Notes: generated from the sequence alone by a model not told the origin. 64,000 nucleotides of DNA from Rheinheimera sp. MMS21-TC3 (GCF_032229285.1 NZ_CP135084.1:2790001-2854000), one strand, 5' to 3'. Counted from the stretch's first letter, positions 46,293-55,658 are shown. Program-made: numbers and translations.

Positions 46293-46679
46293 TTAGTTGC
46301 TGATACAGGCTGATGTTTTAGATAATGCTTTAGTTATCTCTGTATAAATAGCCGCGTGCTTTTTAATTGTCGCTTGCTCTAGCTTTTCTGATGCTAGATG
46401 CACTTCTTCTAGGTTAAGCGCTGCTTCTGCTAGTGCTTCTGATAACTTGTTAAGTGCCCCTTCAAGGGTGTAAGTTAACTCGTGTATCTTCACCATATCT
46501 TCAGCACTCATGTCTTGTTTTTGGGTTATTTCAGCTAACTTTAGGTTGTAGTTAGTAAGGTTACACAACGCTTTTTCAACAGTAGGGGACTTTTTGGCAG
46601 GAAAATGGTTATATCTACCATCATCGCTAGCAAATGCAGTACAACTTAACAAAAGTCCGATAACTAAAAGTTTCTTCAT
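46293..46679 (-). CDS. small periplasmic protein, DUF6746-like
   Basis: About 128 residues with a signal peptide (cleavage near AFASD), then DDGRYNHFPAKKSP and a helical body (N-x-x-L-A-E-I-T, VKIHELTYTLEGALNKL, LEEVHLASE). I associate this pattern with DUF6746, of unknown role. ATG 46679 follows GAGAG. It is the last gene of the minus-strand iron-type operon if the small TM gene upstream is included. Confidence 0.6.
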   Translation of the reverse strand: MKKLLVIGLLLSCTAFASDDGRYNHFPAKKSPTVEKALCNLTNYNLKLAEITQKQDMSAEDMVKIHELTYTLEGALNKLSEALAEAALNLEEVHLASEKLEQATIKKHAAIYTEITKALSKTSACISN

Positions 46680-46723
46680 CACACAGTCTCTCTATTTTGA
46701 TTTATATTCGCCATCATTGATGG

Positions 46724-46891
46724 CTAGGTTTGAGGATACTCATACTGATTTTTTGTATGCTTAGTTTTTATCATTGCTACAGCTCTAACACTGAAGTAAA
46801 TAATGATGGCGATGACAATCATGGCTAAATCAAATAAAAGATAATACATTAAATGTTCAATCCAATTTTTTTCATAGCTTGAAGTGTCCAT
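46724..46891 (-). CDS. 55-residue single-TM protein
   Basis: A short frame with a start at 46891 (GGAT about 8 bases upstream) and a stop at 46724. It has a hydrophobic helix (about residues 16-36) and a basic tail (KTKHTKNQ). It is not in any family I recognise. It fits exactly between the flavoreductase and the DUF6746-like gene, in the same direction, and looks like a true small membrane subunit rather than chance. Confidence 0.6.
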   Translation of the reverse strand: MDTSSYEKNWIEHLMYYLLFDLAMIVIAIIIYFSVRAVAMIKTKHTKNQYEYPQT

Positions 46892-46930
46892 TGAAGCATC
46901 CAAATTTATTCAGCAACTTAGTTGCTAAAG

Positions 46931-48235
46931 TTAGTATAAATCACGCAGATAGCGCCCTTGAGCTAATAATTTTTGGTAACCATCTGCCCCAAGCGTACTT
47001 CGCAATAAACTATCTACAGCTGAGCCCATTCCGTTATGACGACCGCAGACATAGATATACGCATTTTCACTTATAAAGTGAGCAATTTGTTGCCATTTGT
47101 CTGTTAACACATCTTGAACATAGCTAGGGTTGGCAGGATCACGTGAAAATGCACAATCAAGCTGCGTTAACACACCAGTTTGTTGCCAGTGCTTAAACTC
47201 CTCATAGAGCGGCTGTGTGCTGTCGGCTTGTCGTTCGCCATAAATAAGCCAGGTGTCGCCAGGGTTTATTTGATGTGACCGCTCTGCTAAGTGACCACGA
47301 ATACCTGCCAAACCACTGCCCGCACCAATAAGCAAAAGTGGTACTTGGCTATCATTAATATGGCATAACTTATTTTGCTCTACTTGCAATATAATGGGAT
47401 CATCGACTGTTAGTTTTGAGGTTAGCCAGTCAGAGCAAAACCCTGAAGTGCCAGTGTCATCTTGATGTTTTCGCACAATTAAACTCATCTCGCCATCATT
47501 AGGAACTGACGCCACGGAATAACGCCGCGGATGCGCTGTTAAGTCATTATACGGATAAATGGCAACCACATCGCCCGCTTGCCATTGTAGGTCTTTTTGC
47601 TTACTAGATAGGCGAAGATGAAATAAGCCAGTATCTTGTTCATTGGTTAACTTTACTCTGGCATTTAACTGCCATAATTGCACATCCTGTTTAGTCGACG
47701 CTGGTTGAAACTGATCTTGCTTTTGTACAGGCGAACTTAATTTAGCCCCTAATTTTGTAAGTTCAGAATTAAGATCGTCAGCAAACTGACAAAATTTTGG
47801 ATACCGGCTATCACCTAAGGCTAACACCTCATAATTAACACCACTTAACATAGTGCTATGTATATTATTGTCACCTAAGCTTTTGACTCGCTTAGGTTTA
47901 GTTAAAGCCTGCAAGTCTTGATAAAAACAGCGCCCATTATCAGGTGGCTCGCCATCACCATAAGTACTGACAACAAAAACCACCTTTTGAAATTTAATGA
48001 GCTGGGCGGGCCTCAGGTCTGACAATGCCATTAATGCGACAACCTTGGAGCCACCAAGTATCTGTTGCTGCTTTATGGCTAACGCTTTAGCCGTTCCTGT
48101 TTGGCTGGCATAAGCAACCAATGTCGAGGCCAAAAGTTGTTGCTTATTTATTTGCTTGGGTTGGCGATAACGCCACAGCACGCTGAATGTCCAGCTTATC
48201 CATATACCACAAAGCAGTATTGCCAGCGTTATCAT
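46931..48235 (-). CDS. membrane-anchored diflavin reductase (sulfite reductase/CPR-like)
   Basis: A 434-residue protein with one N-terminal membrane helix (about 2-20), a flavodoxin-like FMN domain (ASQTGTAKALA phosphate loop; VVSTYGDGEPPDNG; LALGDSRYPKFC), and an FAD/NAD(P)H domain (HPRRYSVASVP, IGAGSGLAGIRGHL, YVCGRHNGMG). It is shorter than CysJ. It can carry electrons from NAD(P)H to an acceptor in or on the inner membrane, plausibly the PepSY-TM protein of the same operon. It shares TAATG with DUF4198. Confidence 0.88.
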   Translation of the reverse strand: MITLAILLCGIWISWTFSVLWRYRQPKQINKQQLLASTLVAYASQTGTAKALAIKQQQILGGSKVVALMALSDLRPAQLIKFQKVVFVVSTYGDGEPPDNGRCFYQDLQALTKPKRVKSLGDNNIHSTMLSGVNYEVLALGDSRYPKFCQFADDLNSELTKLGAKLSSPVQKQDQFQPASTKQDVQLWQLNARVKLTNEQDTGLFHLRLSSKQKDLQWQAGDVVAIYPYNDLTAHPRRYSVASVPNDGEMSLIVRKHQDDTGTSGFCSDWLTSKLTVDDPIILQVEQNKLCHINDSQVPLLLIGAGSGLAGIRGHLAERSHQINPGDTWLIYGERQADSTQPLYEEFKHWQQTGVLTQLDCAFSRDPANPSYVQDVLTDKWQQIAHFISENAYIYVCGRHNGMGSAVDSLLRSTLGADGYQKLLAQGRYLRDLY

Positions 48236-49053
48236 TACAGGGGCAACACTTCAAAGGTTGCAGAATAGTTACCTTGTCTAATTGTCGCCGGCTTAGCTAC
48301 TTTATCATCACTATAACTGGCCTCTAAAAAGTACATGCCTGCATGCGGCCAAGTAATATTTATTTCGCCTTGTTCATTAGCTTTAAGTGTTATCATCTGC
48401 TGACTATTACGATAACGCATACCGCCTGGCACAACTTCTACTTCTGCCCCGGCTGCCGGCTGGCCATCAATCAATAGTTTAAAGGTAGCCGTTTCGGTGG
48501 CATATAAATCGTTCGGATGCGTTACGGGCATTAGCTCTAAACCTTGGTTAGTCGGTTGCAGTCCAGCCTTAGTAGGCGAGCCAACTGTTACAAAGGTTTC
48601 AACACGACGCCAACTTCTAGACACACGCAAATCAGCTGCTTGAGCAGGAACAGCGGTTGTAAATTCAGATTCATCGGCTTGTTGCCCTCTTGCTGGCCAC
48701 ATTTTCCGCTTACCTTCAGCATCGCGCCACACCGCTCGAAGCCCCCCATAAGAAGAAGCAATTTTATAACTACCTTGCATGTTAAGCTCTACGTCAAATA
48801 CACTGCGATAACGCCCTTTTACGGCATGACTCATCGCAACGGGGTCACCCGTTGGCCCAACTATCTGGATCCCTTCTAATGCCATAGCAAAATGATCTGG
48901 ATGAAATAGTGTGTTAGATATTGCAGCATCAAAGGTAACGATTGCTTGATCGCCCGACAATACCGTTGCACTAGGCTTTATCCATGCGCGATGCGCACTT
49001 ACTGAGGTTGACATTAAAACTGCCGCAGCGACGGCTATAAACTTTATATCCAT
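48235..49053 (-). CDS. DUF4198 periplasmic protein
   Basis: A 272-residue secreted protein. The signal peptide ends at SVSA, so the mature chain would begin with His (HRAWIKPS), the family's typical start. Two beta-sandwich-like parts follow (HPDHFAMAL region and a C-terminal Ig-like segment with LKANEQGEINITWPHAGMYFLEASY). DUF4198 proteins are tied to nickel/cobalt or other metal uptake, but the reaction is unknown. Confidence 0.82.
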   Translation of the reverse strand: MDIKFIAVAAAVLMSTSVSAHRAWIKPSATVLSGDQAIVTFDAAISNTLFHPDHFAMALEGIQIVGPTGDPVAMSHAVKGRYRSVFDVELNMQGSYKIASSYGGLRAVWRDAEGKRKMWPARGQQADESEFTTAVPAQAADLRVSRSWRRVETFVTVGSPTKAGLQPTNQGLELMPVTHPNDLYATETATFKLLIDGQPAAGAEVEVVPGGMRYRNSQQMITLKANEQGEINITWPHAGMYFLEASYSDDKVAKPATIRQGNYSATFEVLPL

Positions 49054-49083
49054 TGTTCTAACCCTTATAAAATAGTGTTGATA

Positions 49084-49596
49084 CTAAAAATGTAAACGAA
49101 TTAATTCAATTTCAGCTTTCCCCGCAACTTCAAGTGGAAACGAGCTTTTAGTTAGTGGTAATTTTATAGGTAACTGTAACAGCTCTCGTCCTCCTACCTC
49201 TCGCGCAGCCTCAACCATAATGCGATACTCACCCGCCGGTAGTGTTGCTAAAGCTGCCGATAACTGAGCCTGAATAGTATGTTGGCCAGGTCCTTTGGTT
49301 GCACCGCTTAACCCATCTACCGGCATATTTAGCGCACGCCCACCTTTGCGCCACCACTGTCGTAGATCTTTTAGCCATTCTTGCCCTTTGTTATTAGCAA
49401 GCTTAGTGTCATACCAAACTGCAATTTGCGTTATTTTGCGTGCATCATCTTCAATCCAAGCAGCGACATAAGGCGAGTGATATTCAGCCACATTTAATCT
49501 TGGTAGGCTTACCGTTAACTGTAACTCTGCGCCAACCACTTTATGCGGGTTAAAAATGCTTATTACTACCGCGAGCCCTATTACAAACCAACGCAT
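49084..49596 (-). CDS. DUF2271 periplasmic protein
   Basis: A 170-residue protein with a signal peptide and the DUF2271 pattern: YVAAWIEDDARKITQIAVWYDTK, WLKDLRQWWRKGG and VDGLSGATKGPGQH. Function unknown; these genes habitually sit between PepSY-TM and DUF4198 genes, as here. Confidence 0.85.
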   Translation of the reverse strand: MRWFVIGLAVVISIFNPHKVVGAELQLTVSLPRLNVAEYHSPYVAAWIEDDARKITQIAVWYDTKLANNKGQEWLKDLRQWWRKGGRALNMPVDGLSGATKGPGQHTIQAQLSAALATLPAGEYRIMVEAAREVGGRELLQLPIKLPLTKSSFPLEVAGKAEIELIRLHF

Positions 49597-49611
49597 CTTC
49601 TATTCCTTTTT

Positions 49612-50205
49612 TTAAATAAACACTAACATTATTACGACAGGGACTAATGCTCCCAACGAGATTAAAGGCCATGTCATTGGCCGGTGAGGCCCTTGCCTAA
49701 ATAGCAGTATTAACCCGCTGCCACAAAAAACCACACAAAACAACGCGAAAATATCTATCAACCAAAACCATACAATCCCGGTGTCACGCCCTTTGTGTAA
49801 ATCATTAAAATAAGCCACCCAACCACGATCTGTTCGTTCATAACTAAATTGTGCATACTGCGCATCTATGGCCAGCCAAGCATCTGCTCCGGGTTTAGCC
49901 ATAGCAACATAAAATTCAGCGCCATCCCACTGACCCAAAGTGTCGCCCGCAATTTTCACGCCTTTGCTATTAAGATACTGCCGCAGTCGCTCTGGCAACA
50001 TAATGTCACCAGCAGGCAAAAGCCGTAAGGTTTCCAGTTCTGTTTCAGGTACCTTGGCTTCAATCGTTATCAGCTGATTATTGCCACTAATAGCAGCGGC
50101 ATGATTTAAGGTAATACCGGTAATAGCAAACATCAGCATGCCTATTAGTGTTACAGCGGCACTTACCCAGTGCCACTGCCTAATCGAGCCTAACCTAATA
50201 CGCAT
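49612..50205 (-). CDS. PepSY-associated TM protein
   Basis: A 197-residue protein with a membrane helix at about 12-35 bracketed by His (RQWHWVSA; GITLNHAAA), a periplasmic PepSY-like part and C-terminal helices (about 143-168 and 175-195) preceded by the conserved NDLHKG. Such His residues can hold b-type haem; FoxB-type relatives reduce ferric siderophores in the periplasm. It shares TAATG with the upstream receptor gene. Confidence 0.85.
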   Translation of the reverse strand: MRIRLGSIRQWHWVSAAVTLIGMLMFAITGITLNHAAAISGNNQLITIEAKVPETELETLRLLPAGDIMLPERLRQYLNSKGVKIAGDTLGQWDGAEFYVAMAKPGADAWLAIDAQYAQFSYERTDRGWVAYFNDLHKGRDTGIVWFWLIDIFALFCVVFCGSGLILLFRQGPHRPMTWPLISLGALVPVVIMLVFI

Positions 50206-52586
50206 TAGAAACTTACCGTCATACCAAGCCAGACATTACGAGATTTATCTTTTACGTTATAATCGTCGGTAAACAGCACTTCACTCACCGCGCCCCTGCC
50301 TGTTACATACTCGTACTCGCCATCATTATTTAAATCAGTGTATGTAGTTGAGTAAGTTGTAAAATCACGGTCAAGCAAGTTGTTTATACGAAAGTTAAAA
50401 CGAATTAACTGGCTATATTCATAGCTGGCACCAAGGTTAAGTAGACTATAATTTTTATAATACAGAGGTTTTTCTATTATGCTGTCGTAACCACGATACC
50501 GATCAGAGCGCAATTCGCCTTGTAAGTAGACTGTTACACTGTCGGTCATATCCCAGTTCGCACGAATATTAGCCATGTGCTCGGCAGTATTGGTTAAAGG
50601 TAACCCAGCTTGAGCACCACTTTTTTGTTCGCTGTCGGTCCACGTATAATTACCCTGTAAAGACAATTCTGGTGAAAATTGATAACGACCTGCTATTTCT
50701 ACGCCTTGAATATCCACTTCATCAATATTTATTTTCTGACTGTAACTTTGATAACCTAGCTGATCATAGTCACCTAAATTGACACAAGGACGAACACCTT
50801 GAGTTTGGGTGCAACTTTGGATAGTGTCACCAAGGGCAATTTTGTCTTCGAATTGAGTTTTAAAATAGGTGATATTAAAATTGTGACCATTATCTAAAGC
50901 ATTCCAGTACAAGGCAATTTCAGAGTTGACACTGGTTTCTGGTTGTAATTCAGGGTTACCCGCAAACGGGCTAGTACCTTGGCCACCAAAACCTGTAATA
51001 CCGTCATATAAATCAGTCGTATTTGGTGTTTTATACCCTGTACTTACGCCTCCTTTTAATGTCCACTGCGCATTAAGGTTATATACAGCGTATAGCCGTG
51101 GTGAAACTTGGCTTCCAAAAGTATCGTGCTTGTCGTATCTAACCCCTGCAGTCAGAGTAAAGTCTTCGGTCATCATCCAGTTGTCTTCAACGTACAGCGA
51201 ATACATTTTTTGCTGCTGCTTTCCTCTTACGCTGCCGCTTTCCATACCAAAAACACCGTCAATTAATTCACCATCTATTAGCTGGCCACCTACGACAAAG
51301 TTATGCAGACCCGCGGCTTGCAATGGAATATCTAGGCGAGCGTCAAGTGTATATTGGTTACTTTCCAGAGGTCGTGCTGGGCGGGGTAGAAAAGTTGCTT
51401 CTGCTAAACTACGACGAGCGGCTTCCGTTAAACCAGCATACTCACCTGTGCCGTCATACATTTCTTGCAATAATAAACGCTCGGCGACGCTAAGTGGTAA
51501 GGTGCGGCCATTATTTTCGGTTTCTACATAAGATAAAGCGATCATACTAGAGCCAAAACGCCAATCTGCATCATGGGCTAACGACCACCAATTACGATTA
51601 AACTCTTGATCTGCAGCATAACCTGCCCGCGGATTAACCTTGCCACGGCTATCTTGCCAAAGCTCTTCTATGCTGTCTTTTGTACCTAATGGATAAATAA
51701 TACTATCGTTTTCAATGTCATAGCTTGGTGTATTATCATAAACTTGATTTGAAGCGTCGTAATCAAACTTTAAGCGCTGGTTGTCAGCCGGTGTCCACGA
51801 CAACGAAAAGCCAACATGCTTATCACTATTATCAACAGTACGTCCGCCGCTACCAAAACCAAGCTCGCGCACAATCACATTGCCATTTGGATCTATCGCC
51901 GGTGTAAATGTCGGTGTTGATGCTTGCTGATCATACAAGCTACCACGTAGTCCCAAGCTTAATACGTTATCTATTAAAGGCCCCATTACGGATACTTCGG
52001 TTGTGAAGTCATCACCAAAATTATCATTAGACTGCACACTACGGCCCATACTTACTTCACCCGTCCAGCCCTGTGTATGCCTTTTGGTAATAATATTAAT
52101 TACCCCGCCCAGGGCATCTGCGCCATACAAGGTTGAAGCTGGGCCACGAATAACTTCAATACGGTCAATACTGGCTAACGGCGGGACATGGTTAAATGCG
52201 TTGCCACCAAAATTATTGGGGTAAATATCGCCATGATTATTTTGACGACGACCGTCTATCAATAACAAAGTATACTCACCGGTAAGGCCGCGCATACTTA
52301 CCGAGCCTTGTCCTGTTTTATCGCGGCTAGTGCCAATATCAACACCTTCTTGATACTTCACTGCATCTAATAAAGTGGTAAACGAATTTTGACGAATTTC
52401 TTCTTGAGTAATAATTGAAATACTAGCAGGTGCATCTGTTAATTTTTGTTCAAAGCCCGAGGCTGTAACTACAATGCGCTCAATTCCATCTGGGGTGTAT
52501 GCTGCATTAACTAATTCTGCGTTAACAGATCCCGCTAACGTTAAAGCTATTAATAAAGACAGCTTTGTTGGCACCGCGTGTTTCAT
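50205..52586 (-). CDS. TonB-dependent receptor, catecholate siderophore/IrgA type
   Basis: A 793-residue receptor: signal peptide, TonB-box-like IERIVVTASG, plug (VSMRGLTGEYTLLLIDGRRQN, VIRGPASTLYGADALGGVINIITKR) and a barrel ending in VWLGMTVSF. The arrangement matches IrgA/FepA/CirA-like receptors for catechol siderophores or related chelates. It is the first gene of the operon and has a Fur box and promoter upstream. Confidence 0.9.
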   Translation of the reverse strand: MKHAVPTKLSLLIALTLAGSVNAELVNAAYTPDGIERIVVTASGFEQKLTDAPASISIITQEEIRQNSFTTLLDAVKYQEGVDIGTSRDKTGQGSVSMRGLTGEYTLLLIDGRRQNNHGDIYPNNFGGNAFNHVPPLASIDRIEVIRGPASTLYGADALGGVINIITKRHTQGWTGEVSMGRSVQSNDNFGDDFTTEVSVMGPLIDNVLSLGLRGSLYDQQASTPTFTPAIDPNGNVIVRELGFGSGGRTVDNSDKHVGFSLSWTPADNQRLKFDYDASNQVYDNTPSYDIENDSIIYPLGTKDSIEELWQDSRGKVNPRAGYAADQEFNRNWWSLAHDADWRFGSSMIALSYVETENNGRTLPLSVAERLLLQEMYDGTGEYAGLTEAARRSLAEATFLPRPARPLESNQYTLDARLDIPLQAAGLHNFVVGGQLIDGELIDGVFGMESGSVRGKQQQKMYSLYVEDNWMMTEDFTLTAGVRYDKHDTFGSQVSPRLYAVYNLNAQWTLKGGVSTGYKTPNTTDLYDGITGFGGQGTSPFAGNPELQPETSVNSEIALYWNALDNGHNFNITYFKTQFEDKIALGDTIQSCTQTQGVRPCVNLGDYDQLGYQSYSQKINIDEVDIQGVEIAGRYQFSPELSLQGNYTWTDSEQKSGAQAGLPLTNTAEHMANIRANWDMTDSVTVYLQGELRSDRYRGYDSIIEKPLYYKNYSLLNLGASYEYSQLIRFNFRINNLLDRDFTTYSTTYTDLNNDGEYEYVTGRGAVSEVLFTDDYNVKDKSRNVWLGMTVSF

Positions 52587-52641
52587 TACTTCTATCCTTT
52601 AATCTTAATGGCGAATACTGCTAAAAAGTAGCGGCATACTA

Positions 52642-52685
52642 ACTGATCAAAAACACCAATGTCAATACAAATGATAACTAGTCTC
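52642..52685 (-). promoter_or_regulatory. promoter with Fur box upstream of the TonB/PepSY operon
   Basis: On the minus strand TTGACA (52660-52665) precedes a weak -10 (TTAGTA or TAGTAT near 52638-52642) at about 17-18 bp. The 19-mer 52667-52685 on the plus strand begins ACAAATGATAA and matches the Fur consensus GATAATGATAATCATTATC at about 12 of 19 positions. It lies directly upstream of the -35 box. Confidence 0.6.
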
Positions 52686-52782
52686 ATTAAGATTGGTAGC
52701 TGTTGTAATGTGCAGATTTTAAGCAAGCGTTAGAACTTGTTATCGCAGGAAGTATAGAAACACAAATAGAATAAATAGTAAC

Positions 52783-52825
52783 AACAATGAAACCATGACG
52801 ATTATGTCTAAGCGGTTTCATTGTT
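52783..52825 (-). terminator. 12-bp inverted repeat after the nitroreductase gene
   Basis: AACAATGAAACC (52783-52794) and GGTTTCATTGTT (52814-52825) are perfect complements around a 19-base loop. The minus strand then reads GTTACTATTTATT, a poor but T-rich tail. Confidence 0.55.
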
Positions 52826-52848
52826 TATGCGGTGTACAAAATTAGGAT

Positions 52849-53460
52849 TTATGAGCCAAATACTTTCATACGTTCTTCTAGAGGCTGAAACGCTTTGTCA
52901 CCTGCAGGCTGCTCGATCGCACCAAATACTATTTGTGCATTTAATTCCCAGTCGGCAGTAAGGTTCCATTCATTAGCAACTTTCTGATCAATGACGGGAT
53001 TATAATGCTGCAAGTTGGCACCTATATCTAAGCTAGTCAATGCCATCCAGATCGCATACTGATGCATAGCACTGGTTTGATGAGCCCAAATTGGAAACTT
53101 ATCCGCATACAAAGGCGCAGCTTGTTGCAAATTTCTAATCACGCCTTTGTCTTCAAAAAACAATACCGTACCCGCACCTGCTCTAAAGCCGGCTATTTTA
53201 TCTTTAGTACCTTGAAACTTTTCGTCATCAGCAACTATAGCTTTTAGTGTTTCTTCAGTGATGTCCCACAGTTTTTTATGATCATCAGCAAACAAAACTA
53301 CGATACGTGTCGATTGTGAATTAAAAGATGATGGTGTATGCAGGACCGCATGTTCAACAAGTTTAATAATTTCTTCGTTAGAAACTGGCAGCTGATTGCT
53401 TAGTGCATAGACAGAACGACGCTTTTCTACTAATTGCTGTAAATTTTTTAGGTTTGACAT
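52849..53460 (-). CDS. nitroreductase-family FMN oxidoreductase
   Basis: A 203-residue protein with the R-R-S-V-Y start that binds FMN phosphate, the TPSSFNSQSTRIVVL segment and the C-terminal WELNAQIVFGAIEQP. It most resembles the compact Frm2/Hbn1-like branch. GGAG lies upstream of ATG 53460. A LysR gene is divergent, 141 bp away, and probably controls it. Confidence 0.88.
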   Translation of the reverse strand: MSNLKNLQQLVEKRRSVYALSNQLPVSNEEIIKLVEHAVLHTPSSFNSQSTRIVVLFADDHKKLWDITEETLKAIVADDEKFQGTKDKIAGFRAGAGTVLFFEDKGVIRNLQQAAPLYADKFPIWAHQTSAMHQYAIWMALTSLDIGANLQHYNPVIDQKVANEWNLTADWELNAQIVFGAIEQPAGDKAFQPLEERMKVFGS

Positions 53461-53601
53461 TATTCTCTCCAGTGATTGTTTAGGAACTTAAGTAATTAAA
53501 ACTAAGCTATAGTTCTATTATGATTGTTGACTATAAGTAGATAAACTGTCGATACAGCAAATAACTTTTCTTATTTTGAGAACAATTAAAGAGTGGTTTA
53601 A

Positions 53602-54507
53602 ATGGGCCAACTAGAAGATATGGCAATGTTTGTGCGCATTGTTGAAGCAGGTAGTATTACTAAAGCCGCAGAGCAATTAAATATCGCAAAATCTGCAGTA
53701 AGCCGTCGACTAAAAGAGCTAGAGACTCGCTTGGGCAGTCAGCTAATTAGCCGAAACACGCGTCAATCACACTTAACCCAAGCTGGCGAGCAGTATTATC
53801 AAAAGGTGAACAATATACTAAGTGAAGTGGAAGCGCTTAATGAAGAGACCCGTGGGGCTCCGACTCGTATAGAAGGGACGCTAAAGATGACAGCGCCATT
53901 ATCTTTTGGCTTGATGCATTTAAATAATATCATCGATGAATATGCCAATATGCACCCTGATTTAAAGTTTGAGCTAGATTTTTCTGATCGACATACTGAT
54001 TTGATTGAAGAAGGGTTTGAGTTAGCAATTCGTATTAAACAGTTAGAAGATTCAAGCTATCAAGCCAAACGCTTAGCACTAATCCGTTATGCGTTATGCG
54101 CCAGCCCCGAATATTTAAATAAAATGGGGACACCAAAAACCTTTGAAGATCTGGCAAAGCATAAGTTTTTGCAATATGGCATGGGCAAATCTAGCACTAT
54201 AGAGTTGATAGATGAGCAAGGTAAAAAGCATCAAGTACCAGTAAACGGTAAAATAAAAGCTAATAATGGTGACTTTTTACTTGAGATGGCAATCAAAGGT
54301 CAGGGTATTGTTTTTTTACCCACTTTTATTACATATCAAGCCTTAGCTAGTGGTGAGCTATTGCCAATACTGCAGCAGTATCAGTTGCCAACCTTAAATG
54401 CCTATGCGGTTTATCCTAAAAACAGATTTTTATTACAGCGTTGTCGCTATTTAATCGATTTTATTGCCCAACGTTTTGGTGATGAGCCTTATTGGGATAA
54501 CTTTTAA
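53602..54507 (+). CDS. LysR-family transcriptional regulator
   Basis: A 301-residue regulator. The helix-turn-helix lies at about 17-42 (GSITKAAEQLNIAKSAVSRRLKELETRLG), followed by a LysR substrate-binding domain (about 90-295). The divergent nitroreductase is the likely target. The intergenic DNA contains TATAGT and ACTATA as a wide inverted repeat, a possible binding site. Confidence 0.92.
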   Translation: MGQLEDMAMFVRIVEAGSITKAAEQLNIAKSAVSRRLKELETRLGSQLISRNTRQSHLTQAGEQYYQKVNNILSEVEALNEETRGAPTRIEGTLKMTAPLSFGLMHLNNIIDEYANMHPDLKFELDFSDRHTDLIEEGFELAIRIKQLEDSSYQAKRLALIRYALCASPEYLNKMGTPKTFEDLAKHKFLQYGMGKSSTIELIDEQGKKHQVPVNGKIKANNGDFLLEMAIKGQGIVFLPTFITYQALASGELLPILQQYQLPTLNAYAVYPKNRFLLQRCRYLIDFIAQRFGDEPYWDNF

Positions 54508-54543
54508 TACACTTTGATGCAACAAGCTAAGCAGAATTTGGGT

Positions 54544-54653
54544 GGCAACCCCAAGAGCCACATCCCGGCACATACATCATAAACTGTGGCTGCTTCCTTC
54601 CGGACCTGACCAGGTTCGCTTACTAGTATTGCGAGAGGACCAATGGGGTTACC
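54544..54653 (-). ncRNA. ffs: signal recognition particle RNA (4.5S)
   Basis: About 110 nt with the conserved apical part: GGTCAGGTCCGGAAGGAAGCAGCC. Both ends pair (GGTAACCCC with GGGGTTGCC). It binds Ffh to target inner-membrane proteins. The size is close to E. coli 4.5S (114 nt). Confidence 0.97.
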
Positions 54654-54682
54654 ATTGACAGTTGAACAATCAACTGGCGCGC

Positions 54683-54711
54683 ATTATGCGCAAAACAGCT
54701 GTTGCTTGCAA
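54683..54711 (-). promoter_or_regulatory. promoter of the SRP RNA gene
   Basis: On the minus strand TTGCAA (54706-54711) and CATAAT (54683-54688) are 17 bp apart, then a GC-rich stretch. The transcript would start roughly 20-25 bases before the mature 5' end. Confidence 0.7.
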
Positions 54712-54724
54712 GTCTAGTAACAGC

Positions 54725-55573
54725 TCACTGCTGCATTTCTGTACGATATTGACGTAATATTGCTTTTAAGCGCTTTTGATTCTCAGGCCCCATGCGTAAC
54801 AGCATTTTTTGCGGTGCCGGTAAAGCTTCCAACCTAGGATCGGCAAAGGTATACATTACCGAAGGCCGTTCAAGCGCTATTGGATAATCAACCTCAGGTG
54901 TTTGTAATAAAACATCAATAGCACTAATCACTCGCTGCTTAAAAGAAGCATCTGGATAACCTAACTCAGCAAAAGCTTCTTCTGCTAAAGGTTCAAAACG
55001 CTGTAAGCTGGCTAGCACTTCTGCTGCCGAAACACTTTCTAGCAAGTCTAAATACGGCTTATAACGGGCAAAGTTTGCTGAGTCTAATTGATAGGGTGGC
55101 TTTTTAGCACCAATAAAACGCTGATCTAGCGGTTGTAAAATAGGATGCCCTTTCACTAACTGGCCAAGAGCAATATTATCGACTTGCACCACAAAATTAC
55201 GCACCATTTGCTCGGTTACAATTAAACTAGCCAAGCCAGGTTGCCAATCTAAATTAAATATCTGCTGCTTAATTTCAGTATCGGATGTATCTAGTGTTGG
55301 TAACGGTTGCTCTACTACTGCAATAACTTCTACTGGCTCAATACTTACTTCAGTTATAGACTCAACATCTGGTTCTGGCTCAGCCATTATTTCTGGTTCA
55401 GCTAAGTCCACAGATGGACTTGACTCTACTGCAGTAGTAATAGGTTGCTTAATTTCAACAACATCTGGCTTAGGTTTAAACAAAAACCAAAGCGCCAATA
55501 ATAAAACCACAACAACGGCAGCAATAGCAAAGTAATATTTTTGTTGACCTGTGGCACTAGTCTCTGTTGTCAT
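54725..55573 (-). CDS. DUF3014 membrane-anchored protein
   Basis: A 282-residue protein: short cytoplasmic start, one membrane helix (about 13-32), an acidic Pro/Glu/Val-rich linker (40-95) and a helical periplasmic domain (DNIALGQLVKGHPILQPLDQRF; ARYKPYLDLLES) that I recognise as DUF3014. Function unknown. The SRP RNA promoter sits just beyond its stop. Confidence 0.8.
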   Translation of the reverse strand: MTTETSATGQQKYYFAIAAVVVVLLLALWFLFKPKPDVVEIKQPITTAVESSPSVDLAEPEIMAEPEPDVESITEVSIEPVEVIAVVEQPLPTLDTSDTEIKQQIFNLDWQPGLASLIVTEQMVRNFVVQVDNIALGQLVKGHPILQPLDQRFIGAKKPPYQLDSANFARYKPYLDLLESVSAAEVLASLQRFEPLAEEAFAELGYPDASFKQRVISAIDVLLQTPEVDYPIALERPSVMYTFADPRLEALPAPQKMLLRMGPENQKRLKAILRQYRTEMQQ

Positions 55574-55658
55574 AATAACCTCATTAATAATCTGCTGTTG
55601 CTCAACGAATAGTCATTGCAATCTGTTAAAAATCTAGCAATATACTAACAATGAGCCT

